Of a stretch of 64,000 nt of DNA, positions 17,019-25,515 are shown one piece after another. This DNA is from Streptomyces bambusae. GTDB lineage: Bacteria; Actinomycetota; Actinomycetes; Streptomycetales; Streptomycetaceae. The notes below the pieces were generated by a model that saw nothing but the letters and a program-made list of their open reading frames with translations, ran no database searches and was not told where the DNA came from. The stretch is from the NCBI RefSeq assembly GCF_020532645.1, contig NZ_JAJAUZ010000022.1, positions 52,067-116,066 on the forward strand. Reading direction: 5' to 3'. The position numbers and the translations under genes were made by a program. Every line of letters begins with the position of its first letter. The stretch's first letter is position 1.

Positions 17019-17615
17019 TCAGCCGCGGTGTTCCGGCGCCGGCAGGAAGAGCAGCCGGGCGCGCTTGGGCGCGAGGTACACCTCGGGGAGGTCGATCTCC
17101 GGCAGCCCGACCTCCGGGCCCAGCCCGTAGCCGGCCCGCTCCAGCAGGCCGATCGCCTTCTCGTTCGCCGCGTCCGGCTCGGCCACCAGCCGGGCCGCCC
17201 CGGCGCCGAACAGGAAGCGGTGGAACACGCCCAGCAGGGTGCGGGTGAAACCGCGCTCGCCGGGTCCGGCCGCCGGGCCGATCAGCAGGTGCACCCCGGT
17301 GTCACCGGGCTGCACGGCGTAGCACTCGCCGACCCGGTCCTCGGCCGGCTCGTACGACTGGAACAGGGCCACCGGCACCCCGTCGCGGCGGGCCAGGAAC
17401 GCGTGGTGGGTGGTGCGCCGGTCCACGTCCTCGTAGATCTCCCGGACCAGCTCCTCGCCGGCCCCGCCCATGCCCCAGAAGCGGGCCCGCTCCTCGGACA
17501 CCCAGCGGTGGATCAGCCCGGCGTCGGCCGCCGGGTCCACCGGGGTGAGGGTGACGGTGCCGAAGCCGGGCACCTCCTCGGTGTGCACGGGCGGACGGGG
17601 TGCGTGCGCGCTCAT
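17019..17615 (-). CDS. AlcB/IucB-type GNAT acyltransferase, siderophore-associated family
   Basis: 198 residues. The fold and motifs match the AlcB-like acyltransferases that acylate N-hydroxy diamines in hydroxamate siderophore synthesis: IHRWVSEERARFWGM, then HLLIGP..GERGFTRTLLGVFHRFLF as the acyl-CoA binding segment, and VAEPDAANEKAIGLLERAGY. The ATG at 17615 overlaps the stop of the upstream acylase gene by four bases (ATGA), with AAGGAGGAC upstream, so the two are translationally coupled. An iron box precedes the operon. No N-hydroxylase or NIS synthetase is nearby, so this is not a complete siderophore cluster. Substrate is inferred, not shown. Confidence 0.85.
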   Translation of the reverse strand: MSAHAPRPPVHTEEVPGFGTVTLTPVDPAADAGLIHRWVSEERARFWGMGGAGEELVREIYEDVDRRTTHHAFLARRDGVPVALFQSYEPAEDRVGECYAVQPGDTGVHLLIGPAAGPGERGFTRTLLGVFHRFLFGAGAARLVAEPDAANEKAIGLLERAGYGLGPEVGLPEIDLPEVYLAPKRARLLFLPAPEHRG

Positions 17616-19690
17616 ACGCTGTCCTCCTTGTCGAGCCGGGCCCAGTCGGTGACGACCGGGACGAGTTCGCCGCGGGCCCACAGGGCGAGCTGGTCGCGGT
17701 GGTGGGCCGAGCCGGTGACCCCGTCGGCGCCCAGCGGCACCACCCACAGGCTGTCCTCGCGGGAAGCCAGGTCCCAGACGTAGCGGGCGGACGGGCCGCG
17801 GGCGGTGAGGTCGGTGAAGCCGGGCACGCTGGACGTGGCGAGCACGCAGTCGTGGTCGCCGCCCAGGCCGGGCCACTCGGCGTCCGGGTCGGGCACGGCC
17901 TGCCAGGGCGCGAGGCGGTGCACGTCCGCCCAGCGGGCCGGCTCGCCGGCCCCGGCCGCGACCTCCTCCAGGGCGGTGCGGACCAGGCCGGCCCGGTCCA
18001 GGCCCGGCAGCAGCGAGGTGGTGAGGATGCCCTCCAGGGCGTAGCCCACCTTCGGCAGCAGGTACAGCCAGGGGTGGAACACCGCGGGCGCGCCGGGGGT
18101 GCCGGTGAGGGCGGCGAACGCCGGGTCGGCGGCGATGCCCCGGACCACGGCGTGCCGCAGCCCCGCGAACAGGGTCGCGTCGGTGCTGTCGGCGGCCATG
18201 TGCCGGTCCCAGGCCAGCAGCCGGGTGCGCAGCGCGGCGGCGGCGGGGGAGAGGCCGTCGAGCGGTGCGAGGACGTCGAGCAGCGGGCCCGCGGAGGCGA
18301 GGAAGGTGTCGGTGTGGACCGAGGCCATGCCCTTGGCGGTCCAGTCGGCGGAGCCGCTGAGCAGTTCGCGGATCCGGTCGGCCCGGTGCGGGGGCGCGAA
18401 CTCGATGCCGAACGGGGAGGCGATGCCACGGGCGTTGGCCATCACCGCGAAGCCCTGGACCGGCTCGGCGGTGGTCTGCGCCCAGCCCCGCCACTCGTGA
18501 CCGGGCTCCCAGGCGGGCACCAGGCGCAGCTTGTTGGCGCGGGCGCGCTCCGGGACGACACCGGCCACCCGGTGCAGCAGGCCGCCCTGCGTGTCGGCGG
18601 CGTGCACGACGTTCACGGGCTCGGCCCAGCCGTCGAGGGCCCGGTCGATGTCGCCGACCGTACGGGCCCGCAGCAGCGCGGGGAGCACGGCGAAGCCGAG
18701 GTCCGCGCGGACCCGCGGCGGGTAGCGGAGGCTGACGCACTCCTCGGGCCGGTCGCCATCCGGGGCGGCGATGCCCGCGAGGTGGCCGGCGATCACCGGG
18801 CCGCGGGCCGTCTCCACGATCTCGACCTGCACCGGGTCGCCGCCCGCCACCTCGACGGTCTCGGTGTGCCGGGCCACCGGCTCCCAGGTACCGTCCGGGC
18901 CGAGCGCCTCGGTGCCGCCGCCGGGAGCGGTGCGCAGCCGCTCGCGGTAGAGGTCGTGGTAGTCGGCCATGGCGTTGGTGATGGCCCAGGCGGCGCTGCC
19001 GGTGTGGCCGAAGTGGGCGAGGCCGGGGATGCCGGGGACGGCCATGCCCAGGACGTCGAACTCCGGGCAGGAGAGCCGTATCTGCTGGTAGATGCCCGGG
19101 TCCTCGATGAACCGGTGCGGGTCGCCGGCGATCAGGGCGGCGCCGGTCGTGGTGCGGTCGCCGGGGACCATCCAGCCGTTGCTGCCGGAGGTGCCGGGGC
19201 CGTCGGTGGCGAACAGGGTGATCGCCTCGTCGCCGAGGGCCCGGGCCACCTGCTCGCGCCAGATCTTGGTGGGGAAGCCGGCGAACAGGATGTGCGTGGA
19301 GATCCAGATGCCGAGCGGCACCCACGGCTCCCACGGCGTCACCGCGAGCCCGGTGTCCGCGAACCGCGGGTCGCGGGCGGCGCCCGCGGGCATGCCCGCG
19401 TTGACCCCGTCCACGTACGCGCGCACCCAGTCGGCGGTCTCCGGGTCCAGGGCCTCGAAGCAGCGCCTGGCCGTGTCGTCGAGCCGGGACTGCCGGGCGA
19501 AGGTGTCCCAGGTCACGGACTCCGGCCCGAGGAAGGCGGCGGTGGAACCCTGGGAGCGCCGCCGCTCCACCTCCAGCTGCCAGGCACGGTCGCCGGCGGT
19601 GACCCGCCCCTGGGCGAAGGCCAGCTCCCGGGCGTCGCCGGCACGCAGATGCGGAACGCCCCAGGCGTCCCGGTAGACCTCGGTACTCAC
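17612..19690 (-). CDS. Penicillin acylase family (Ntn hydrolase) amidase, apparently cytoplasmic, iron-box controlled
   Basis: 692 residues from a GTG at 19690 with GGGGAGC upstream. It begins straight at the acylase alpha-chain motif VYRDAWGVPHLRA, and no signal peptide is present, unlike periplasmic relatives such as PvdQ. The autocatalytic cleavage site is GTSG/SNGW, making Ser170 the nucleophile of the beta chain, which would be about 523 residues. Such enzymes cleave or transfer acyl amides. Upstream lies an iron box; downstream and overlapping is an AlcB-type acyltransferase. I recall a literature proposal of a penicillin-amidase/acyltransferase pair (DesG/DesH) linked to acyl variants of desferrioxamine, but cannot confirm that this locus is the same. 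Confidence 0.85.
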   Translation of the reverse strand: MSTEVYRDAWGVPHLRAGDARELAFAQGRVTAGDRAWQLEVERRRSQGSTAAFLGPESVTWDTFARQSRLDDTARRCFEALDPETADWVRAYVDGVNAGMPAGAARDPRFADTGLAVTPWEPWVPLGIWISTHILFAGFPTKIWREQVARALGDEAITLFATDGPGTSGSNGWMVPGDRTTTGAALIAGDPHRFIEDPGIYQQIRLSCPEFDVLGMAVPGIPGLAHFGHTGSAAWAITNAMADYHDLYRERLRTAPGGGTEALGPDGTWEPVARHTETVEVAGGDPVQVEIVETARGPVIAGHLAGIAAPDGDRPEECVSLRYPPRVRADLGFAVLPALLRARTVGDIDRALDGWAEPVNVVHAADTQGGLLHRVAGVVPERARANKLRLVPAWEPGHEWRGWAQTTAEPVQGFAVMANARGIASPFGIEFAPPHRADRIRELLSGSADWTAKGMASVHTDTFLASAGPLLDVLAPLDGLSPAAAALRTRLLAWDRHMAADSTDATLFAGLRHAVVRGIAADPAFAALTGTPGAPAVFHPWLYLLPKVGYALEGILTTSLLPGLDRAGLVRTALEEVAAGAGEPARWADVHRLAPWQAVPDPDAEWPGLGGDHDCVLATSSVPGFTDLTARGPSARYVWDLASREDSLWVVPLGADGVTGSAHHRDQLALWARGELVPVVTDWARLDKEDSV

Positions 19691-19706
19691 ACTGCTCCCC
19701 GAACAT

Positions 19707-19725
19707 TTAGGTTAGGCTGCCCTAA
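19707..19725. promoter_or_regulatory. DmdR1/IdeR-type iron box
   Basis: TTAGGTTAGGCTGCCCTAA is a 19-base imperfect palindrome that agrees with the Streptomyces iron-box consensus (TTAGGTTAGGCTAACCTAA) at 17 of 19 positions. It ends 17 bases upstream of the acylase GTG, in position to block its promoter. The nearby phosphotransferase gene ends at 19795 pointing the same way, so the box can serve only the acylase-acyltransferase operon. Confidence 0.88.
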
Positions 19726-19794
19726 GTCTACGCATGGCGGGTGGTGCAGGTCACCCCGCACCCCACCCGCCCCGCGCGAGCGTCCGGCTTCCGT

Positions 19795-20922
19795 TCACCA
19801 CCCGGCCGGGCGCCGCCCCGGCAGCGGCCGGACCTCCGGCCACCGGGCCCGCATCCGGGCGCGCAGGGAAGCCGCCAGCTCGCCGACGGCGTGCAGGCCC
19901 TCGTGGTCCGTGCACAGCGCCGCGACCACGCCCAGCCGGTGGGCGAGGCGCCCGCGGGCGGTGGCGGTGCCCCAGGTCCAGTCCCGCCGGCGCATCCGGG
20001 CCAGGTGGTCGGTGCCGTCGCGCCGGTCCCGCGGGACCAGCGCGTCACCGCGGATCAGCCAGCCCGCGCAGGCGTCGGCGAGGCTGCCCGTGGCCTCCGT
20101 ACCGGTCTCCGCACGCCACGTGTCGGCGTACGCGGCCTCCGCGCGGGTGAGCAGCTCCGCGGCGGGCCCGGTCGAGCACCAGCAGGTCGGGAAGCCGATC
20201 CGGAGGTAGGCGAGCTCGGTCACCCCGCTGCCGAGACAGGCCTGCTCGAAGTCCACGAACCGGATCCCGCCGGCCGTGTGCAGATCGTTCCCCGGGCACG
20301 GGTCGCCGTGCAGCAGGGCGTTCCCCGGCTGCCCCGCCAGTCGACCGACCAGCGCGGACAGCTCCCCGGCCGCCCCGGCCGGCACATCCGCCCCGAGCGC
20401 GTCGGCGAGTGCGAGAAACGCCTCCACATCCCGCTCCCCGGGCCCCTCCTGCCGCGGCAGCGCCCCGGCGTCCCCGGGGACCGCCGTGGCATGCAGCCGT
20501 GCCAGGGCCGTCGCATACCCGACCTGCCACCCGTCCTCCGCCGGCCGGTGCTCCACCCACTCCAGCACGAGCACCCGCTCGTCGGCGTCATCCCAGATCA
20601 GACGCGGGGCCACGGGGACACCCGGGGCGATTCCTGCCCCGTCGGCGTTCGAGGCGCGGGGTCCGGGGCGGAGCCCCGAAGCCCCGCCGGGACCGTGTTC
20701 CGCCCGCGCCGCGACCCGCAGCGCGGAAACCTCCCGTACGAACCGCTCCGCCGCATCCGCCCCGCCCACGCTCCGCTTGACGACCACCGCCCCGCCGTCC
20801 GTCTCCACCCGCCACACCCGGGACCGCGGGCTGCTCTCCAGCACCCGGACCGGCCCCGCCCGCCCCAGCCCCGCCGCGGCGACGGCCCGCACCGGCAGGC
20901 GCGAAGAGGGAATCCCGCTCAA
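19795..20922 (-). CDS. Aminoglycoside phosphotransferase (APH)-family protein with an in-frame dispersed repeat
   Basis: 375 residues from a TTG at 20922 that overlaps the upstream GNAT stop (TTGA), with GGAGG eight bases before it. APH features: VKR in the N-lobe, LLHGDPCPGND as the catalytic loop, and FVDFEQACLG as the metal-binding motif. It probably phosphorylates a small molecule; resistance is only one possibility. Between the N-lobe (about residue 80) and APRLIWDDADERVLVLEW there is an insertion of roughly 25 residues that is a translated copy of the intergenic GC-rich repeat found elsewhere in the window. Homologues lacking the insert would show it to be recent. Confidence 0.8.
   Translation of the reverse strand: MSGIPSSRLPVRAVAAAGLGRAGPVRVLESSPRSRVWRVETDGGAVVVKRSVGGADAAERFVREVSALRVAARAEHGPGGASGLRPGPRASNADGAGIAPGVPVAPRLIWDDADERVLVLEWVEHRPAEDGWQVGYATALARLHATAVPGDAGALPRQEGPGERDVEAFLALADALGADVPAGAAGELSALVGRLAGQPGNALLHGDPCPGNDLHTAGGIRFVDFEQACLGSGVTELAYLRIGFPTCWCSTGPAAELLTRAEAAYADTWRAETGTEATGSLADACAGWLIRGDALVPRDRRDGTDHLARMRRRDWTWGTATARGRLAHRLGVVAALCTDHEGLHAVGELAASLRARMRARWPEVRPLPGRRPAGW
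20636..20692. repeat. Dispersed palindromic repeat inside the APH-family gene
   Basis: This stretch (GTCGGCGTTCGAGGCGCGG, then GTCCGGGGCGGAGCCCCGAAG) is nearly identical to the intergenic repeats at 25514-25746 and 41415-41712. It is the only copy seen inside a coding region and keeps the reading frame, adding peptide ASGLRPGPRASNADG. Confidence 0.8.
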
Positions 20923-21725
20923 CGCCCCGCCTCCGGTCGCAGCCCCGGCCACACGTACGGCACGGTCACGCCGACCCGCTCGAACCCGAGCCGCTCCAGG
21001 ATGGGCCGGCTCTGATCCGAGGCGTCGACCTGCAGGTACGGAATCCCGGCCGCGGCCGCCTGCCCGGCCCGGTACGCCACCAGCGCCCGGTAGATGCCCC
21101 GTCCCCGCCATTCCGGCACGGTGCCCCCGCCCCACAGCCCCGCGAACGGCGCCCCCGGCCGCACCTCCAGCCGCGCCGAGCTGACCGGCACGTCCCCGGC
21201 CATCGCGACCACCGCGGCGACCCGCTCCGGCTCGCCGGTGACCAGGTCCAGCAACTGCTGCCGCAGCTCCGGCCGAGGCCGGCCGCCGAACGCCCGGTCG
21301 TGGACCGCCATCATCAGGTCCACCCCGGCCGCGTCCACCACCGGCACCAGCGCGATGCCGGGCGGCGGCGCCACCTCCGTGGACAGCCGGTCCACCGGGG
21401 CGACCATCAGCGTCTCCGGGTCCTCCGGCTCCAGACCGGCCGCCAGCAGACGCGCCCCCAGGTCCGCCGGGGCGTCGTGCAGGTAGAGCTTCCACTCCCA
21501 GGTCCGGCCGCCCTCCAGCCCGGCGAAGTGCGCGAGCTGTGCGGCGATCGCGGCATCGGCGGTGGACTCGTCCAGGTCCGACCACAGGACCCCGTTGAAT
21601 CCCAGCGGCGGCGCGCTCTGGCGCACCACGCCCCCCACCCGTTCCACCCGGGCCCCCGGGCCGTCGGGCTGGGCGTTCCACCGCATCTCGCGGTCGTACA
21701 GGGCGCGCACCAAAGCATGATCCAT
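20919..21725 (-). CDS. GNAT family N-acetyltransferase
   Basis: 268 residues from the ATG at 21725 (MDHALVRALYDREMRWNAQ). The C-terminal half is a GNAT domain: LEVRPGAPFAGLWGGGTVPEWRGRGIYRALV contains the acetyl-CoA pyrophosphate loop (WRGRGIYRAL), and PYLQVDASDQSRPILERLGFERVG is the final GNAT strand-helix. The N-terminal half is a degenerate copy or a family-specific extension. Substrate unknown. Its stop overlaps the start of the APH-family gene, forming a two-gene operon; acetyltransferase plus phosphotransferase could jointly modify small molecules, but nothing shows the target. Confidence 0.82.
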   Translation of the reverse strand: MDHALVRALYDREMRWNAQPDGPGARVERVGGVVRQSAPPLGFNGVLWSDLDESTADAAIAAQLAHFAGLEGGRTWEWKLYLHDAPADLGARLLAAGLEPEDPETLMVAPVDRLSTEVAPPPGIALVPVVDAAGVDLMMAVHDRAFGGRPRPELRQQLLDLVTGEPERVAAVVAMAGDVPVSSARLEVRPGAPFAGLWGGGTVPEWRGRGIYRALVAYRAGQAAAAGIPYLQVDASDQSRPILERLGFERVGVTVPYVWPGLRPEAGR

Positions 21726-21789
21726 AGCCCCACCCCAGCAGCCCGCCGCCCCCGAGGCAAGCGGATTGCCCCCGTCTACGCTCACCTGC

Positions 21790-22200
21790 ATGACACCCCA
21801 CCCCGGCACCCCCGCCGGCCCCTCCGTGTACGCCGGCAACGCCGGCCGGGACGCCCCCCTCGACCACGGCTGGTTGCTCGGCCACTTCAAGGAGCCGGGT
21901 GATCCCCGCCACAGCACGGACGTCGAGATCAAGTGGGGCGCCCACCCGCGCGGCGACCGGCGGGCCCAATGGGTCCGGGGCGAGTCGCGCACCACGCTCC
22001 AGGTGCTGGTCTCCGGCCGGTTCCGGGTCGAACTCCCGGACCGCAGCGTGGTCCTGGCCGAGCAGGGCGACTACGTGGTGTGGGGCCGCGGGACCGACCA
22101 CTCCTGGTACGCCGAGGAGGACTCGGTGGTGCTCACCGTCCGCTGGCCCTCGGTCCCGGGTTACCAGGTGCCGCCCGACGGGGCCGCGGACGGCGGCTGA
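21790..22200 (+). CDS. Small cupin-fold protein
   Basis: 136 residues from the ATG at 21790. The cupin barrel is suggested by VEIKWGAHPRGDRRAQWVRGE, TTLQVLVSGRFRVELPDRSVVLAEQGDYVVWGRGTDHSWYAEEDSVVLTVRW. Metal ligands of motif 1 are incomplete; His in TDHSWYA could be the motif 2 histidine. Function not recognised. It is divergent from the GNAT gene (64 bases apart) and is followed by an inverted repeat. Confidence 0.75.
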   Translation: MTPHPGTPAGPSVYAGNAGRDAPLDHGWLLGHFKEPGDPRHSTDVEIKWGAHPRGDRRAQWVRGESRTTLQVLVSGRFRVELPDRSVVLAEQGDYVVWGRGTDHSWYAEEDSVVLTVRWPSVPGYQVPPDGAADGG

Positions 22201-22233
22201 CGGTCCGCAGCCGGTCTCCTCCGCACCCGCAAC

Positions 22234-22277
22234 GGACGGACGTCCCGCGGGTTGGTACACACCGGGGGCGTCCGTCC
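22234..22277 (+). terminator. Inverted repeat after the cupin gene, candidate terminator
   Basis: GGACGGACG (22234-22242) and CGTCCGTCC (22269-22277) are perfect arms with a 26-base GC-rich loop, 33 bases after the stop codon. The rest of the gap to 22455 shows no clear promoter. Confidence 0.35.
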
Positions 22278-22455
22278 CGGGGCGGAGGTCCCGGCCCGCC
22301 GGACCTTCCTGTGACGATGCGCACGAAACGGACCAACGATCATCAATCGCTGCAATGGTGTCGGTGGTCCGGTGTGACCGTCAGGTGATCAGGTACAGCG
22401 TTCTTTGCGTCGGGTGTGCCCCGGTAAAGACCCGAACCGCCAGGGAGCACGTCCG

Positions 22456-24672
22456 TTGGCAGCTATCGCACGGTGGTGCATCAGGCACCGCCTCGCCGCC
22501 GTCCTCATCTGGCTGCTCGCCCTCGGCGGCACCGCCGGAGCCGCCGTGGCCGCCGGCACCGCGTACTCCAACAACTACGAGGTCCCCGGGACCGAGTCCG
22601 GCCGCGCCACCGAGCTGCTCCGGGCCGGCTTCCCCGGCCAGGGCGGCGACACCGACACCGTCGTGTGGCAGGCCCCCGCCGGCCAGAGCGCCCGTACGCC
22701 CGAGGTCGAGCAGCGCATGAGCCGCGTGCTCGACCGGATCGCCGGCCTCCCCGGCGTCGGCTCGGTGGCCGGACCGTACGCCCCCGAAGGCGCCGGCCAG
22801 ATCAGCCCCGACGGCCGTACCGCCTACGCCGTGGTCACGTTCGACCACCAGGCCGACGAGGTGCCCACGGGCCATGCCCGGGCCGTCGTCGACACCGCCA
22901 AGGCCGCCGAAGGGGACGGGCTGCGGGTCGAACTCGGCGGCCGGGCCATCGGGCTGACCGAGGCCCCCACCGCCCACCTCGCCGAGGTGATCGGCGTGGC
23001 CGTCGCCGCCGTGGTGCTCTTCCTCGCCTTCGGCTCGCTGGCCGCCAGCCTGCTGCCCATCGCCACCGCCCTGGTCAGCGTCGGCACCGCGTACGCGGGC
23101 ATCGTGCTGCTCGGCCACGCCATGCCCGTCGCCGACTTCGCCCCCATGCTGGGCATGCTCATCGGCCTCGGCGTCGGCATCGACTACGCGCTGTTCATCG
23201 TCACCCGCCACCGCAAGGGCCTCAAACGCGGCCTGAGCGTCGAGGAGGCCGCGCGGAACGCCGTCGCGACCACCGGCCGGGCCGTGGTCTTCGCCGGCGC
23301 CACCGTCTGCATCGCCCTCCTCGGCATGCTGATCCTGCGGCTGAACTTCCTGAACGGCGTCGCGCTCGCCGCCTCCCTCACCGTCGTGCTCACCGTCGCC
23401 GCCTCGGTGACCCTGCTGCCGGCGCTGCTCTCCTTCATCGGCATGCGCGCCCTGTCCCGGCGCGAGCGCCGCCGGCTCGCCGAGCACGGCCCGGAGCGGG
23501 AGGGCATGACCGGGTTCGCCGCCCGCTGGTCCGCCTTCGTCGAGCGCCACCCCAAGCTGCTGGGCGCCGTCGCCGCCGTGGTCATGGCCGTCCTCGCGCT
23601 GCCCACCCTCTCCCTCCATCTCGGCACCTCCGACCAGGGCAACAACCCGGCCGCCTCGACCACCCGGCAGGCGTACGACCTGCTCGCCGACGGCTTCGGA
23701 CCCGGTGTCAACGGCCCCCTCGCGCTGGTCGCCACCCTCGACGGCGCCGGCGACCGGGTCGCCCTCGACCGGCTCGCCGAAACCCTCCGCTCCACCCCGG
23801 GGGTGGCCGCGACCGGACCCGCCGCCGCCAACCGCAGCGGCGACACGGCCGTCCTCACCGTCATCCCGGAGTCCGCCCCGCAGTCCCGCGACACCAGCGC
23901 CCTCGTGGACCGGCTGCGCCACAGCGTGATCCCCGAGGCCGAGCACGGCACCACGATGCAGGTGCACGTCGGCGGCGTCACGGCCGGATACGACGACTTC
24001 GCCGAGGTCATCATCGGCAAACTGCCGCTGTTCGTCGGCGTGGTCATCACCCTCGGCAGCGCGCTGCTGCTGCTCGCCTTCCGGTCGATCGGCATCCCGC
24101 TCAAGGCCGCCGCCATGAACGTGGCCGCCGTCGCCTCCTCGTTCGGCATCGTCGTCGCGATCTTCCAGTGGGGCTGGGGCAGCGAGCTGCTCGGCCTCGG
24201 CAGCGCCGGGCCCATCGAGCCCTTCCTCCCCGTGATCATGGTCTCGGTGCTCTTCGGGCTGTCCATGGACTACCAGGTCTTCCTGGTCAGCCGGATGTAC
24301 GAGGAGTGGCTGGAGACCGGGGACAACACCCGGGCGGTACGGGTCGGCCTCGCCGAGACCAGCCGGGTGATCAACTCGGCCGCGGTGATCATGATCTCGG
24401 TCTTCCTCGCGTTCGTGCTCAGCGGTGACCGGATCATCGCCATGTTCGGCATCGCGCTCGCCGCGGCCGTCGCCCTGGACGCCTTCGTCCTGCGGACCCT
24501 GCTCGTGCCGGCCCTCATGCACATGCTCGGCGGCGCCAACTGGTGGCTGCCGGCCTGGCTGGACCGCCGCCTGCCCCGCCTCAGCATCGAACCGCCGGAC
24601 CTGCCCGTCGCCCTCCCGGCCCAACGTCCCAGCCCCGACACCGCGTCCCACCGCGCCCCGGCGACTCACTGA
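22456..24672 (+). CDS. MMPL/RND-family membrane transporter
   Basis: 738 residues from a TTG at 22456, chosen for AGGGAG eight bases upstream; a longer in-frame start at 22405 has none. The protein shows the MmpL duplicated layout: one N-terminal helix (LAAVLIWLLALGGTAGAAV), an extracellular loop, five helices (VIGVAVAAVVLFLAFGSL, then LGMLIGLGVGIDYALFIVTRHR), a cytoplasmic segment, and the same pattern again in the second half (GVVITLGSALLLLAF, VSVLFGLSMDYQVFLVSRMYEE). The GIDYALF and SMDYQVF Asp-Tyr pairs are the proton-relay motifs. Likely substrate is a lipid or lipophilic metabolite. No neighbour hints at which. Confidence 0.9.
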   Translation: MAAIARWCIRHRLAAVLIWLLALGGTAGAAVAAGTAYSNNYEVPGTESGRATELLRAGFPGQGGDTDTVVWQAPAGQSARTPEVEQRMSRVLDRIAGLPGVGSVAGPYAPEGAGQISPDGRTAYAVVTFDHQADEVPTGHARAVVDTAKAAEGDGLRVELGGRAIGLTEAPTAHLAEVIGVAVAAVVLFLAFGSLAASLLPIATALVSVGTAYAGIVLLGHAMPVADFAPMLGMLIGLGVGIDYALFIVTRHRKGLKRGLSVEEAARNAVATTGRAVVFAGATVCIALLGMLILRLNFLNGVALAASLTVVLTVAASVTLLPALLSFIGMRALSRRERRRLAEHGPEREGMTGFAARWSAFVERHPKLLGAVAAVVMAVLALPTLSLHLGTSDQGNNPAASTTRQAYDLLADGFGPGVNGPLALVATLDGAGDRVALDRLAETLRSTPGVAATGPAAANRSGDTAVLTVIPESAPQSRDTSALVDRLRHSVIPEAEHGTTMQVHVGGVTAGYDDFAEVIIGKLPLFVGVVITLGSALLLLAFRSIGIPLKAAAMNVAAVASSFGIVVAIFQWGWGSELLGLGSAGPIEPFLPVIMVSVLFGLSMDYQVFLVSRMYEEWLETGDNTRAVRVGLAETSRVINSAAVIMISVFLAFVLSGDRIIAMFGIALAAAVALDAFVLRTLLVPALMHMLGGANWWLPAWLDRRLPRLSIEPPDLPVALPAQRPSPDTASHRAPATH

Positions 24673-24711
24673 CCCGAGCGGGTCCGCGGGCGGTCCCGCA
24701 GCCCCACCCCC

Positions 24712-24880
24712 GGGCCTCTGCCCCGGCCTCCCGGGCCTCTGCCCCGGCCTCCCGGGCCTCTGCCCCGGCCTCCCGGGCCTCTGCCCCGGCCTCCCCGGGC
24801 CTCTGCCCCGGCCTCCCGGGCCTCTGCCCCGGCCTCCCGGGCCTCTGCCCCGGCCTCCCGGGCCTCCGCCCCGGCCTCCC
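24712..24880. repeat. 21-base tandem array, eight units
   Basis: Eight head-to-tail copies of GGGCCTCTGCCCCGGCCTCC+C start at 24712, 24733, 24754, 24775, 24797, 24818, 24839 and 24860. Unit four has one extra C and unit eight has CCG for CTG; otherwise the copies are identical, which suggests recent expansion or slippage. Confidence 0.95.
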
Positions 24881-24929
24881 CAGGCCGCAATCGCGGCGCG
24901 GCCGCGTTCTTCGCGCACCCGTTCCTGCC

Positions 24930-25045
24930 CGGACCCCGCGCCTCAATCGCCGGCGGGGCTGGGTGGTGCCCGCGCCGCCCCCGTGCACCGGTTCCTGCCG
25001 GGGCTCCGCCCCGGACCCCGCGCCTCAATCGCCGGCGGGGCTGAA
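24930..25045. repeat. Two dispersed palindromic repeats
   Basis: Two copies of CCCCGCGCCTCAATCGCCGG followed by CGGGGCTG (near 24934-24961 and 25016-25043); the second is preceded by the companion arm GGGGCTCCGCCCCGG. These are members of the family seen throughout the window. Confidence 0.85.
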
Positions 25046-25109
25046 ATCTGCCCCGCAGCATCCGGCCCCTGAGCCGCATCCCCACCCAGCCATGACCACG
25101 CCGCGCTCC

Positions 25110-25515
25110 GCCCCACAGCCCAAGTCCGGGCAGAGGGGGCCCATCCCACCCCGCGACCGAAGCCTGGGCAGGGGGCGCATTCCACCCCGCGACCGAAGCC
25201 TGGGCAGGGGGCGCATTCCACCCCGCGACCGAAGCCTGGGCAGGGGCGCATCCCACCCCGCAGCCGAAGTCCGGGCACGAGAGGCACATTCCATCCCGTA
25301 GCCGGAGTCCGGCCGAGGGCGCATTCCCACCCCGCGGCCGGAGTCCGGCCGAGGGCACATTCCCACCCCTCGGCCGACGTCCGGGCACGACGGGCACACC
25401 CCGCCCGCAGCCGGAGTCCGGGCAAGGGGCACATTCCATCCGCAGCCGGAGTCCGGGCGAGGGGCGCATTCCCGCCCACGGCCGGAGTCCGGGCGAGGGG
25501 GGGCACATTCCAGCC
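25110..25515. repeat. Degenerate tandem array with 36-base period, about eleven units
   Basis: Units read GCGCATTCCACCCCGCGACC then GAAGCCTGGGCAGGGG. Copies starting near 25175 and 25211 are identical and 36 bases apart; later copies drift (CCGGAGTCCGGGC..., period 35-38). There are no unique spacers, so it is not a CRISPR array. Confidence 0.88.

Noticed and set aside
24543..25301. 252-codon plus-strand frame running from the end of the MMPL gene through both tandem arrays
   Set aside because: No ribosome site, start inside another gene's frame, and its repeats simply mirror the DNA period; no recognisable protein.
25110..25515. Possible CRISPR array
   Set aside because: Units are contiguous and degenerate with no unique spacers, and no cas genes are present.
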